Below are positions 35,208-42,563 of a DNA stretch of 44,464 nt, in pieces. Location of the stretch: contig JAISMX010000026.1 of assembly GCA_031276515.1 (NCBI GenBank), forward strand, positions 1 to 44,464. Direction: 5' to 3'. This stretch comes from Eubacteriales Family XIII. Incertae Sedis bacterium. Its GTDB lineage: Bacteria; Bacillota; Clostridia; Peptostreptococcales; Anaerovoracaceae. Position 1 is the first letter of the stretch. Each line of letters starts with the position of its first letter. Below the pieces are notes generated by a model that was not told the DNA's origin, ran no database searches, and saw only the letters and a program-made list of their open reading frames with translations. The position numbers and the translations under genes are program-made.

Positions 35208-35290
35208 AGAGTATGGCGCCGGCGCATACCGACTATGAATCCCATATTTCGAAAAACGGTTGATCCGGGATCCACAATACGGGAGGAAAT

Positions 35291-36169
35291 ATGGCAAAAA
35301 AGGAAATCAAGCAAATCGCGATCTATGGCAAGGGCGGCATCGGAAAATCCACGACCACGTCCAATCTCAGCGCGGCCCTGTCAGACATGGGCTACAAGGT
35401 GATGCAGTTCGGCTGCGACCCCAAAGCGGATTCCACGAACACGCTGCGCGACGGCAGCTACATCCCCACCGTGCTGGAACTTCTTAGGGACAAGAGCAAG
35501 GTGGACGCGCGCGACGCCATCTTTGAAGGCTACAATGGCATCTACTGCGTGGAAGCGGGCGGGCCGGCGCCGGGCGTGGGCTGCGCGGGCAGGGGCATCA
35601 TCACGGCGGTGCAGCTTCTGAAGCAGCAGAACGTCTTCGAGGATTTGGATTTGGATTACGTGATTTACGACGTTCTCGGCGACGTCGTGTGCGGCGGCTT
35701 CGCCGTGCCGATTCGTGAGGGCATCGCCAAGCATGTTTTCACGGTTTCCTCATCGGATTTTATGGCAATCTACGCCGCGAACAACCTGTTCAAGGGCATC
35801 CAGAAGTACTCGAACTCGGGAGGCGCGCTGCTCGGCGGCGTGATCGCGAATTCGATCACATCGGAATACCAGCGCTCGATCATCGACGACTTTGTGGCGC
35901 GGACCAAGACGCAGGTCATGCAGTACGTTCCCCGCTCCATCACCGTCACGCAGTCGGAGTTGTCGGGAAAGACGACCATCGAGGCCGCGCCGCATTCCGA
36001 ACAGGCCAAAGTATACCGGGAATTGGCAAAGCGCGTGGACGCGCACACGGAATCCGTGACCCCCTCGCCGCTGGACGCGCAGGAGCTCAGGAGTTGGGCC
36101 GCCGAATGGGCGGATCAGATATTGGCGATAGAGAGCGGAGAGGTGAAGGACGCCGCACAGGCGATCTGA
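35291..36169 (+). CDS. NifH-like ATP-dependent reductase component
   Basis: A 292-residue P-loop ATPase of the nitrogenase iron-protein family (NifH/BchL/CfbC/MarH). The Walker A is GKGGIGKST (residues 13-21). GCDPKADST follows near 41-49. The two cysteines that bridge a [4Fe-4S] cluster across the homodimer are Cys98 ([10 protein letters not shown]) and Cys134 ([14 protein letters not shown]). It would deliver single electrons with ATP hydrolysis to the NifD/NifK-like pair encoded in operon C. The C-terminus is slightly longer than in classical NifH. A GGGAGG site lies upstream. It is separated from nifD/K-like genes by an operon boundary, unlike nifHDK or marBHDK. Confidence 0.92.
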   Translation: MAKKEIKQIAIYGKGGIGKSTTTSNLSAALSDMGYKVMQFGCDPKADSTNTLRDGSYIPTVLELLRDKSKVDARDAIFEGYNGIYCVEAGGPAPGVGCAGRGIITAVQLLKQQNVFEDLDLDYVIYDVLGDVVCGGFAVPIREGIAKHVFTVSSSDFMAIYAANNLFKGIQKYSNSGGALLGGVIANSITSEYQRSIIDDFVARTKTQVMQYVPRSITVTQSELSGKTTIEAAPHSEQAKVYRELAKRVDAHTESVTPSPLDAQELRSWAAEWADQILAIESGEVKDAAQAI

Positions 36170-36241
36170 ACGCGGAGCAACGTACAGACGCCCCCACGAC
36201 GACGTCGAAAATATCGCCCGAATTATGTTTTTAAAAAGTTG

Positions 36242-36302
36242 TTGACAAAGTGAAGTCCATCGTTTATTATAGTAAACATACTAATCATATATGTTTACTA
36301 TA
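36242..36302 (+). promoter_or_regulatory. Operon C promoter and palindromic operator
   Basis: Near-consensus promoter: TTGACA (36242-36247), 17-base spacer, TATTAT (36265-36270). A perfect 13-bp inverted repeat, TATAGTAAACATA (36268-36280) and TATGTTTACTATA (36290-36302), overlaps the -10 box and start region, as expected for a repressor site. Its right arm contains the TATATGTTTA block also present upstream of operons A and B. Confidence 0.88.
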
Positions 36303-36311
36303 AGCTGTTGA

Positions 36312-36357
36312 CCGGAAGACCGGAGATAGGCGTAAACGCGCTTGTTGCCGGTCTTTT
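36312..36357 (+). terminator. Operon C leader hairpins, attenuator-like
   Basis: Hairpin 1, CCGG-AAGA-CCGG (36312-36323), corresponds to TCGG-AAAA-CCGA upstream of operons A and B, with a compensating U-A to C-G change. Hairpin 2 pairs AAGACCGG (36316-36323) with CCGGTCTT (36348-36355) around an inner GCG-TAAA-CGC stem and ends in a T-rich stretch. The two share bases and cannot form together. Terminator/antiterminator control is inferred. Confidence 0.7.
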
Positions 36358-36434
36358 GTTACACATAAGATTGAAATTTCGGAGTGTCAAAGTTTTCGAA
36401 GAAGGCAAGATATGTGAATGGAAGGAGGATTTTA

Positions 36435-37382
36435 ATGGTACACGCCGCGAATGTTCTGACGGACTTGATCGGACGCACGCCGCTTCTGAAAGCGGGCAGG
36501 TCGGTGGAGAATAAAGCAATTGCCGCAAACATTTATTTTAAATTGGAGTTTTTCAACCCGCTTGGCAGCGTAAAGGATCGCATCGCTTACAGTATGATTG
36601 TGGATGCGGAGAAAAACGGGCGGCTTCGCCCGGGCGACACGATCATCGAACCGACCTCCGGCAATACGGGCATCGGGATTTCCTTTGTGGCCGCCGTGCG
36701 CGGGTACAAGGTGATTTTGACGATGCCGGAAACAATGAGCGTCGAGCGCCGCAGCCTTGTCAAAGCCTTGGGCGCCACAGTGGTTCTGACGCCCGGTGCG
36801 GACGGCATGAGAGGGGCTGTTCGAAAAGCGGAGGAACTCAATTCCCAAATTGAGAGAAGCGTGATTCTGCAACAATTCGAAAATCCGGCCAATCCGTCCA
36901 TTCACGCGAGTACGACGGCCGAAGAAATATGGAAGGATACGGAAGGCGCCGTCGATCTCTTTGTGGCGGGCGTGGGGACCGGCGGAACGGTGACAGGCGT
37001 GGGAGAATCCCTTAAACGCAAAAACCCGGATATTCGGGTGGTCGCCGTGGAACCCTTTGAGTCGCCGGTGCTTTCCGGAGGCGCGCCGGGCTCTCACAAA
37101 ATCCAAGGAATCGGCGCCGGTTTTACCCCGCAGGTTTATCGGCCGGACGTCGTCGATGAAATTTTTAAAGTTCGCTCGCAAGAAGCCATCGATACGGCGC
37201 GCGAGCTGGCGCGTTTGGAAGGCTTGCTGGTTGGCATATCGTCGGGCGCCGCCGCGTTCGCCGCGATTCAGATCGCGGCGCGCAAAGAAAATGCCGGAAA
37301 AAACCTCGTGACAATTCTTCCGGATACGGGAGAGCGATATATTTCCACGGCGCTTTATCAGGAACCGTCGGCGAATGCCTGA
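36435..37382 (+). CDS. cysK: Cysteine synthase (O-acetylserine sulfhydrylase)
   Basis: A 315-residue PLP enzyme that joins sulfide to O-acetylserine to make cysteine. The PLP lysine is Lys47 in NPLGSVKDR; the phosphate and substrate loop TSGNTGIG lies near 75-82, and [10 protein letters not shown] near 180. AAGGAGG sits 6 bases before the ATG at 36435. It is the first gene of operon C, directly upstream of the NifK-like gene. It is thus placed to capture sulfide released by the nitrogenase-like enzyme. The family also contains cystathionine beta-synthase-like and O-phosphoserine-using variants that sequence reading cannot exclude. Confidence 0.92.
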   Translation: MVHAANVLTDLIGRTPLLKAGRSVENKAIAANIYFKLEFFNPLGSVKDRIAYSMIVDAEKNGRLRPGDTIIEPTSGNTGIGISFVAAVRGYKVILTMPETMSVERRSLVKALGATVVLTPGADGMRGAVRKAEELNSQIERSVILQQFENPANPSIHASTTAEEIWKDTEGAVDLFVAGVGTGGTVTGVGESLKRKNPDIRVVAVEPFESPVLSGGAPGSHKIQGIGAGFTPQVYRPDVVDEIFKVRSQEAIDTARELARLEGLLVGISSGAAAFAAIQIAARKENAGKNLVTILPDTGERYISTALYQEPSANA

Positions 37383-37431
37383 GATGGCGCCAAAATCAAA
37401 ATACAAGAACAGTATTGGAGGAATGTCGAAG

Positions 37432-38784
37432 ATGCAACATTTTATTGAACGGCCCAGATCTTCCTGTGCCCTTGGCGGCGCGATCGCAACGCTGACTTCC
37501 CTGCCGCGCGTGATTCCGATTCTGCATACGTCGGGCGGTTGCGGGCAAAATCTCTCAGGGGCCTTTGCTTCCGGGGGCGGCAATTACGGATCGGGTTACT
37601 GCGGCGGCGGAACGATTCCGACCAGCACGGTTTCGGAGAATGAAATCATCTTTGGCGGGGAAGACCGTCTCCGGGAAGAGATAGAGAATACGCTGGATGT
37701 GATGAATGGCGAGCTCTTTGTGGTCGCGACGGGGTGCATGACGGAGATGATCGGCGACGACGCGGAAAGCGTCGTTGAGGGATTTCGAAAACGCGGCGTT
37801 CCCATCGTCGCGATCAGCACGCCAAGTTTTGTCGGAGATTCTTATTGCGGTTACGAAATCGCGCTGAACGGAATTTTCAACCAATATTTGGAGCCGAATT
37901 TGGAATCGGCCGGGAAACGGGCGAAGGCCGTTCCGGCGATCAATATCTTCGGCGTGATCCCGGCATACGACCCTTTCTTCCGCGGAGATCTTGAAGAAAT
38001 CAGCCGATTGCTCGGTTCGCTTGGCTATGCGGTCAACACGTTTTTTACTCCGGATCAGACCTTTGAGAATATCTTGCGCGCCCCGTCGGCCGCGCTGAAC
38101 ATAGTATTCTCCCGCACTTACGGGATCGGGTTCGCGGAGCGGTTCCGCGAGCGTTACGGAACGCCTTACTGGCTTACGGACATGCCGATTGGACCGGAAG
38201 CCACGGATCGCTTTCTGCTGGAATTCGCCGAACGGACCGGCGCGTCGAAAAAAAAGGTTCGCGATCGCATCGCGATTGAGAACAAAATCTTTTATAAATA
38301 TTTTGAGCGAACCGCCGACATCTTTCGCGATTCGGATTTCAAATATTACACCGTAACCGTGACAAATTCAAACTACGCCATTCCTGTGGCGGGATATCTC
38401 ATGCGGGAACTCGGATGGGTGCTGAAAGGGTCGTATGTGACGGATATTTTGGAAGAATCGCAGAAAAAATCGCTCAACGACGCTTTTGACGCCGAAGGAT
38501 TTCCGATTCCGCTTCGCTTTGAGACCGACACCGGCAGGATAGCGGAATCGATCACCCGAAGTCTGCCCGAATACAAAGGCAGTCGTTATTACAACGCCGC
38601 GACGCCGCTGTTCATTGTTGGCAGCACGCTGGAAAAAGCGACGGCCGCGGCGCGCGGCGCCGGCCAGTTGTCCGTCAGCTATCCGGCGTACAACCGCATG
38701 ATAGTCGACAGGGGCTATGCGGGGTATCGCGGCGGTCTGCACCTTTTTGAGGACATCGTGGGTACGTTGGTTGGAGGAAAATGA
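37432..38784 (+). CDS. NifK-like subunit of a nitrogenase-like reductase
   Basis: A 450-residue protein of the nitrogenase component 1 family. By comparison with NifK, Cys12 (PRSSCALGGA), Cys37 (HTSGGCGQN) and Cys102 (ATGCMTEMIGDD) correspond to the three beta-subunit P-cluster ligands (Azotobacter Cys70, 95, 153). The C-terminal SYPAYNRMIVDRGYAGYRGG block is NifK-like. It lacks the long N-terminal extension of Mo-nitrogenase NifK: the first ligand is only 12 residues from the start. ATG at 37432 is chosen because GGAGGA lies 9 bases upstream; the ATG at 37423 is too close. Operon C places it after cysK and four ABC genes before its NifD-like partner. The next gene overlaps its stop. Confidence 0.9.
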   Translation: MQHFIERPRSSCALGGAIATLTSLPRVIPILHTSGGCGQNLSGAFASGGGNYGSGYCGGGTIPTSTVSENEIIFGGEDRLREEIENTLDVMNGELFVVATGCMTEMIGDDAESVVEGFRKRGVPIVAISTPSFVGDSYCGYEIALNGIFNQYLEPNLESAGKRAKAVPAINIFGVIPAYDPFFRGDLEEISRLLGSLGYAVNTFFTPDQTFENILRAPSAALNIVFSRTYGIGFAERFRERYGTPYWLTDMPIGPEATDRFLLEFAERTGASKKKVRDRIAIENKIFYKYFERTADIFRDSDFKYYTVTVTNSNYAIPVAGYLMRELGWVLKGSYVTDILEESQKKSLNDAFDAEGFPIPLRFETDTGRIAESITRSLPEYKGSRYYNAATPLFIVGSTLEKATAAARGAGQLSVSYPAYNRMIVDRGYAGYRGGLHLFEDIVGTLVGGK

Positions 38785-39605
38785 CAGTGGAGGGAAACGC
38801 GAAAAAGGCGGAAACCGGCGGCATACGCGGAATATTGCGGGTTTTGTCGCGCATTCACCACAGGATTATGGGCCTGTATCTGTTCATTCTCTTTTTGATC
38901 CTGTGGCAGATCGCGCCGTCTGTGGGATGGACCAACCCCGTGCTGATTCCTTCGTTTTCAACGGTGCTGGCAGAAGGCGCGTACATCGGCCTCGGGAACG
39001 TTCTCGTCCACATTGCCATTAGCATGAAACGGGTTTTTGTCGGATTTATCATCTCCACCGCGGTTGCCTTGCCATTGGGTTTTATCCTTTCGGGGGCGCT
39101 TCCGCGCATCGCGGAAGCGCTGAATCCGCTGATGCACTTTTTGTCTCAGGTTCCGCCGTTTATTTTGTATCCGGTTTTTTTGATCATCGTCGGACCCGGG
39201 GAGTTTGGAATCTACGCGGTCATTCTCTGGTCCGCCTTCTGGCCGATTCTTTTTACGACCATTGACGGCATGCGCGGCATTGACGCCCGCCTGATCCAAT
39301 GCGCGCGCTCTATGAACGCCGGCAACTTTGCGGTGTTTACGAAAGTGGTGTTCCCGGCCATCTTCCCGAACCTCGTACTGGGAATTCGCTCCGGGCTTAC
39401 GATGAGCTTCCTCATGATGGTCGGCGCGGAAAGCCTGGGCGCGGCCTCCGGCATGGGATTCATGATACGGAACGCACAGCAGATCGGCGCCGTCGCGCGG
39501 ATTTATCTCGGGGCGCTCCTTGTGGCAATTGTTGGATTTTTGCTTAATTTTGCCGCGGTGGAAGTCGAAAAAACCTTGGTGACTTGGAAGGAGATAGCGC
39601 AATGA
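38781..39605 (+). CDS. ABC transporter permease 1, SsuC/TauC type
   Basis: A 274-residue inner-membrane permease with six to seven hydrophobic segments and the conserved cytoplasmic loop CARSMNAGNFAVFTKVVFPAIFPNL. The start codon overlaps the NifK-like stop (ATGA). With the next gene it would form a heterodimeric channel for a small organic anion, fed by the binding protein at 40511. The family covers sulfonate, taurine, nitrate and thiamine-precursor importers; the substrate cannot be read from the sequence. Confidence 0.92.
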   Translation: MTVEGNAKKAETGGIRGILRVLSRIHHRIMGLYLFILFLILWQIAPSVGWTNPVLIPSFSTVLAEGAYIGLGNVLVHIAISMKRVFVGFIISTAVALPLGFILSGALPRIAEALNPLMHFLSQVPPFILYPVFLIIVGPGEFGIYAVILWSAFWPILFTTIDGMRGIDARLIQCARSMNAGNFAVFTKVVFPAIFPNLVLGIRSGLTMSFLMMVGAESLGAASGMGFMIRNAQQIGAVARIYLGALLVAIVGFLLNFAAVEVEKTLVTWKEIAQ

Positions 39606-40372
39606 GCAATCTTGCAAAATCAAGGAAATTTTTCAGCGGCATCGTTCCGGTACTCGCGTTTTTCGCGCTATGGGAAATCGGCGCGAATTATGTGCCAAAC
39701 GGACTCATATCCCGTCCGTCGCGCGTGTTCGTGGCGATGGCGAGGGAGTTTGCCGGAGGGGAGCTTTTCCGGCAAACAGGCATCAGCCTAAGTCGGATTC
39801 TCCTTGGCTTTTCGGTGGCTGCGGTGGGCGGCATTGTTTTCGGCTTTGCTCTCGGGACGTTTTTTCGCCGGATGGAACGTTTCTTCCTGCCCTTTTTCCA
39901 AGTGTGCGAGAAGTTGAATCCATTCGCGATTATCCCGGTATTCATGATTTTATTCGGCGTGGGAACGCTGGAAAAGGCCGCCGTCGTATTTTGGGCTTCT
40001 TTCTGGCCGGTTCTGTTCAACACGCAGTTCGCCGCGAAAGCCGTCGATCCGCAGTTGATGCTCGCCGCCCGTTCCATGGGGGCGAACAGGGCGGAACTGT
40101 TTGCGGGCGTCATCCTGCCGTATACGATGCCGGGTATATTCACAGGGCTGAAACTGGCGGTGCGCGTCGCGTTTTTCATGATCATCGCGTCGGAGGTGAT
40201 CGGCGCCTCCACCGGTCTGGGTTGGTTTTACGTGCGAAGTTCCGCCCTGTACAAACTGGATCTCATGTATGGCTCCATTTTGTACATAACGCTGCTCTCG
40301 ATACTCGCAAACTTTATTTTTGAGCGTCTGGAGAAGCACTTTATGTCATGGAAGGAGGATGCGTTTTCATGA
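39602..40372 (+). CDS. ABC transporter permease 2, SsuC/TauC type
   Basis: A 256-residue paralogue of the preceding permease, with the loop AARSMGANRAELFAGVILPYTMPGIF. Its ATG overlaps the stop of permease 1 by four bases. Two different permeases are unusual for SsuABC systems, which normally use a homodimer, and differ from operon A, which has only one. The 138 bases after it hold a short open frame without a ribosome site; I see no gene there. Confidence 0.92.
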   Translation: MSNLAKSRKFFSGIVPVLAFFALWEIGANYVPNGLISRPSRVFVAMAREFAGGELFRQTGISLSRILLGFSVAAVGGIVFGFALGTFFRRMERFFLPFFQVCEKLNPFAIIPVFMILFGVGTLEKAAVVFWASFWPVLFNTQFAAKAVDPQLMLAARSMGANRAELFAGVILPYTMPGIFTGLKLAVRVAFFMIIASEVIGASTGLGWFYVRSSALYKLDLMYGSILYITLLSILANFIFERLEKHFMSWKEDAFS

Positions 40373-40510
40373 GGCAAAACATTTTTGTCCGCGACGATGC
40401 GCGGCGCGCAAAGAGATGCGCCATATACTTTTTATCCGAACCCCGATGTCGGCGCGCCCACACCGGTCCTTCATTAAGATTTGCCGAATCGAGAAAGGAG
40501 AAATTTCATC

Positions 40511-41590
40511 ATGTCTCTTGGGAAGAATAAAAAAATAGCTTTGATCGCGGGCGTCGCGGTGCTTGTGGCGGCGGGCGTGGTCGCCGGATCCATCATCGGA
40601 AAAACGCAGAGGTCAATAGACCCTTCCGGCGCGTACACGAGCGCCGATACGGGTTCCGCACAGGCGGAAACCGCGTCGGGCGAACCGGAGGACATCATAA
40701 CGCTTAAAACCTTTACCCGAAAGTACTGCACGTCCACCCCTTGGGTGGTGGGCGAAAAGAAAGGCTTTTTTGAGAAAAACGGCATCAGGATTGAGTATAT
40801 TGGCGAGGTACCCGATCCGCAGCAACTTCCGGCCGTACTGAACGGTTCCGCGGACATCGGAGGCGATCTGCCGCACGCGCTGGCCTTGCATGTCAAAGAA
40901 GGCGCGGAAATCAAGGCGGTTACCCTGAATATGGTTGATCCCGCCCCGGATGTCGATCCGAAATTCCGGCATATGCGCTTTGTCGTCGCGGCGGACAGCC
41001 CCATTCAGACCTTGGAGGACATTAAAACGTATAAAGAGGGCGAGAAAATTTTGAGCAACAGTCTGCCTCCGTCGTGCAACGATTTTGTGCTCGACATCAT
41101 CTTCGACAAGTACGGTCTGGACCGTTCGCGAATCGAATACGTGTATTACGAATCCGATCTCGCCGCATTGCAGGCGCTGGACCAGGGAAATCTTGACATA
41201 GCCACGATCCATCCTCCGTTTTACTATTTGGCGGAAGAATCGGGATACAGGCTCATAGCGGATTCCGCGGACAGCGGACTGGGCGCCGCCGCGGGTACGA
41301 CGCTGTACTATTTCACGAATCGTTTCATCGAAGAAAACCCTGAGGCGGTGCAGCGCTTTGTCACAGCCATCAAAGAGGCGCAGGAATGGGCAAACGCGAA
41401 CGAAGATGAAGCCATACGGCTTACGGGAGACTATATCGGATCGGAAATCCGGGCCGTACACTATTATTACACCGGATCGGGATTTCCGCAGGAATTGTTG
41501 GAACCGTGGCTGAATTATCTCGTGGAGAAAGGGTCGTTGCAGGAAGGCGAAATCACGCTCGACGACATCTCCACCACGCAGTTCCAATGA
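40511..41590 (+). CDS. ABC transporter substrate-binding protein, SsuA/NMT1 type
   Basis: A 359-residue exported binding protein. The N-terminus has a hydrophobic stretch (about residues 9-30) but no lipobox cysteine, so it is likely held by an uncleaved membrane anchor or secreted, in contrast to the lipoprotein of operon A. The binding domain has VVGEKKGFFEKNGIRIEYIGEV, LPAVLNGSADIGG and the ALDQGNLDIATIHPPF hinge segment, as in sulfonate/nitrate/THI5-type receptors. AAAGGAG lies about 11 bases before the ATG. It defines the substrate of the nitrogenase-like system, which remains unknown. Confidence 0.88.
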   Translation: MSLGKNKKIALIAGVAVLVAAGVVAGSIIGKTQRSIDPSGAYTSADTGSAQAETASGEPEDIITLKTFTRKYCTSTPWVVGEKKGFFEKNGIRIEYIGEVPDPQQLPAVLNGSADIGGDLPHALALHVKEGAEIKAVTLNMVDPAPDVDPKFRHMRFVVAADSPIQTLEDIKTYKEGEKILSNSLPPSCNDFVLDIIFDKYGLDRSRIEYVYYESDLAALQALDQGNLDIATIHPPFYYLAEESGYRLIADSADSGLGAAAGTTLYYFTNRFIEENPEAVQRFVTAIKEAQEWANANEDEAIRLTGDYIGSEIRAVHYYYTGSGFPQELLEPWLNYLVEKGSLQEGEITLDDISTTQFQ

Positions 41591-42504
41591 GCGGGGCGGA
41601 TCGGATCGCGGCGGGCGGCGTGACTGCGCACGAGAACAACCGTCCGCCCAAAATAGAAATTCACGGCATCGAACGGATTTTCCTGAAAAAAAACGAGACC
41701 AACGGCGCGCAGGAATCCTTTGTGGCGTTGAAGGACGTGAATTTGAAGGTCGAAAGCGGCGAATTCGTAACGGTGGTCGGGCCGAGCGGCTGCGGCAAAT
41801 CCACGCTCCTGTTCCTGTTGTCCGGACTTGCGTCGCCGAGCCGCGGGGAAATTTTGATCAATGGCGATAAAGTCACAGGCCCCGCGCTCAATTGCGGAAT
41901 CGTACTGCAGGGCTACGCTCTGTTCCCTTGGCGTTCGGTGCGGAAAAACATTGAATTCGGCTTGGAACTCAAGTCGGTTCCCAAGAAGGAGCGCAAGGAA
42001 ATCAGCGATTACTATATCAATCTGGTTGATTTAACCGGATTTGAGAACCATTACCCATACCAGCTCTCCGGCGGGATGCAGCAGCGCGTGGCGATCGCCC
42101 GTGTGCTTGCCTATGACCCGGATGTCCTGCTCATGGACGAACCCTTTGCGGCGGTGGATGCCCAGACGCGCGAAACAATGCAGGATGAGTTGTTGAATAT
42201 TTGGGAGAAGACACAAAAAACGATCGTTCTTGTAACGCACAACATTGAGGAAGCCATTGGCCTTGCGGACCGCGTTGCGGTGATGAGCAGGAATCCCGGG
42301 ACGATCCGGGATGTTGTGCCTGTGAATCTGCCGCGTCCGAGGAGGATCGGCGGCGTGCGCAACACCCCGGATTTTCAAATCCTTTCGCATCATATCTGGG
42401 AGCTTTTGCAAGACAAAGGCTCCCGCGGCGGGAGCGGCGCCCAAAGCGCCGCCGTCCCCCGCGTCGATATCGGGGAACACATCCGGGACGATGCCGTAAT
42501 TTGA
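41587..42504 (+). CDS. ABC transporter ATPase, SsuB/TauB type
   Basis: A 305-residue ATPase with Walker A GPSGCGKST near residues 67-75, Q-loop VLQGYALFPWRSV, LSGGMQQR signature and Walker B VLLMDEPFAAVD. An H-loop VTHNIEEAIGLADR follows. It is strikingly similar in motif sequence to the ATPase of operon A. The ATG overlaps the binding-protein stop. The C-terminal tail is Gly/Ser/Arg-rich. The NifD-like gene follows 59 bases later, which supports a dedicated transporter for the nitrogenase-like enzyme. Confidence 0.93.
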   Translation: MSGADRIAAGGVTAHENNRPPKIEIHGIERIFLKKNETNGAQESFVALKDVNLKVESGEFVTVVGPSGCGKSTLLFLLSGLASPSRGEILINGDKVTGPALNCGIVLQGYALFPWRSVRKNIEFGLELKSVPKKERKEISDYYINLVDLTGFENHYPYQLSGGMQQRVAIARVLAYDPDVLLMDEPFAAVDAQTRETMQDELLNIWEKTQKTIVLVTHNIEEAIGLADRVAVMSRNPGTIRDVVPVNLPRPRRIGGVRNTPDFQILSHHIWELLQDKGSRGGSGAQSAAVPRVDIGEHIRDDAVI

Positions 42505-42563
42505 ACCAACGTTTCGACAGGGTACAAACCCGTCCGTTGAAGGACGAAGAGGAGGCTTGACAG

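Noticed and set aside
40369-40530. Short open frame between permease 2 and the binding-protein gene
   Set aside because: It overlaps the permease stop codon, but its product is arginine-rich, shows no motif, and runs through the ribosome site of the next gene. Treated as a spacer.
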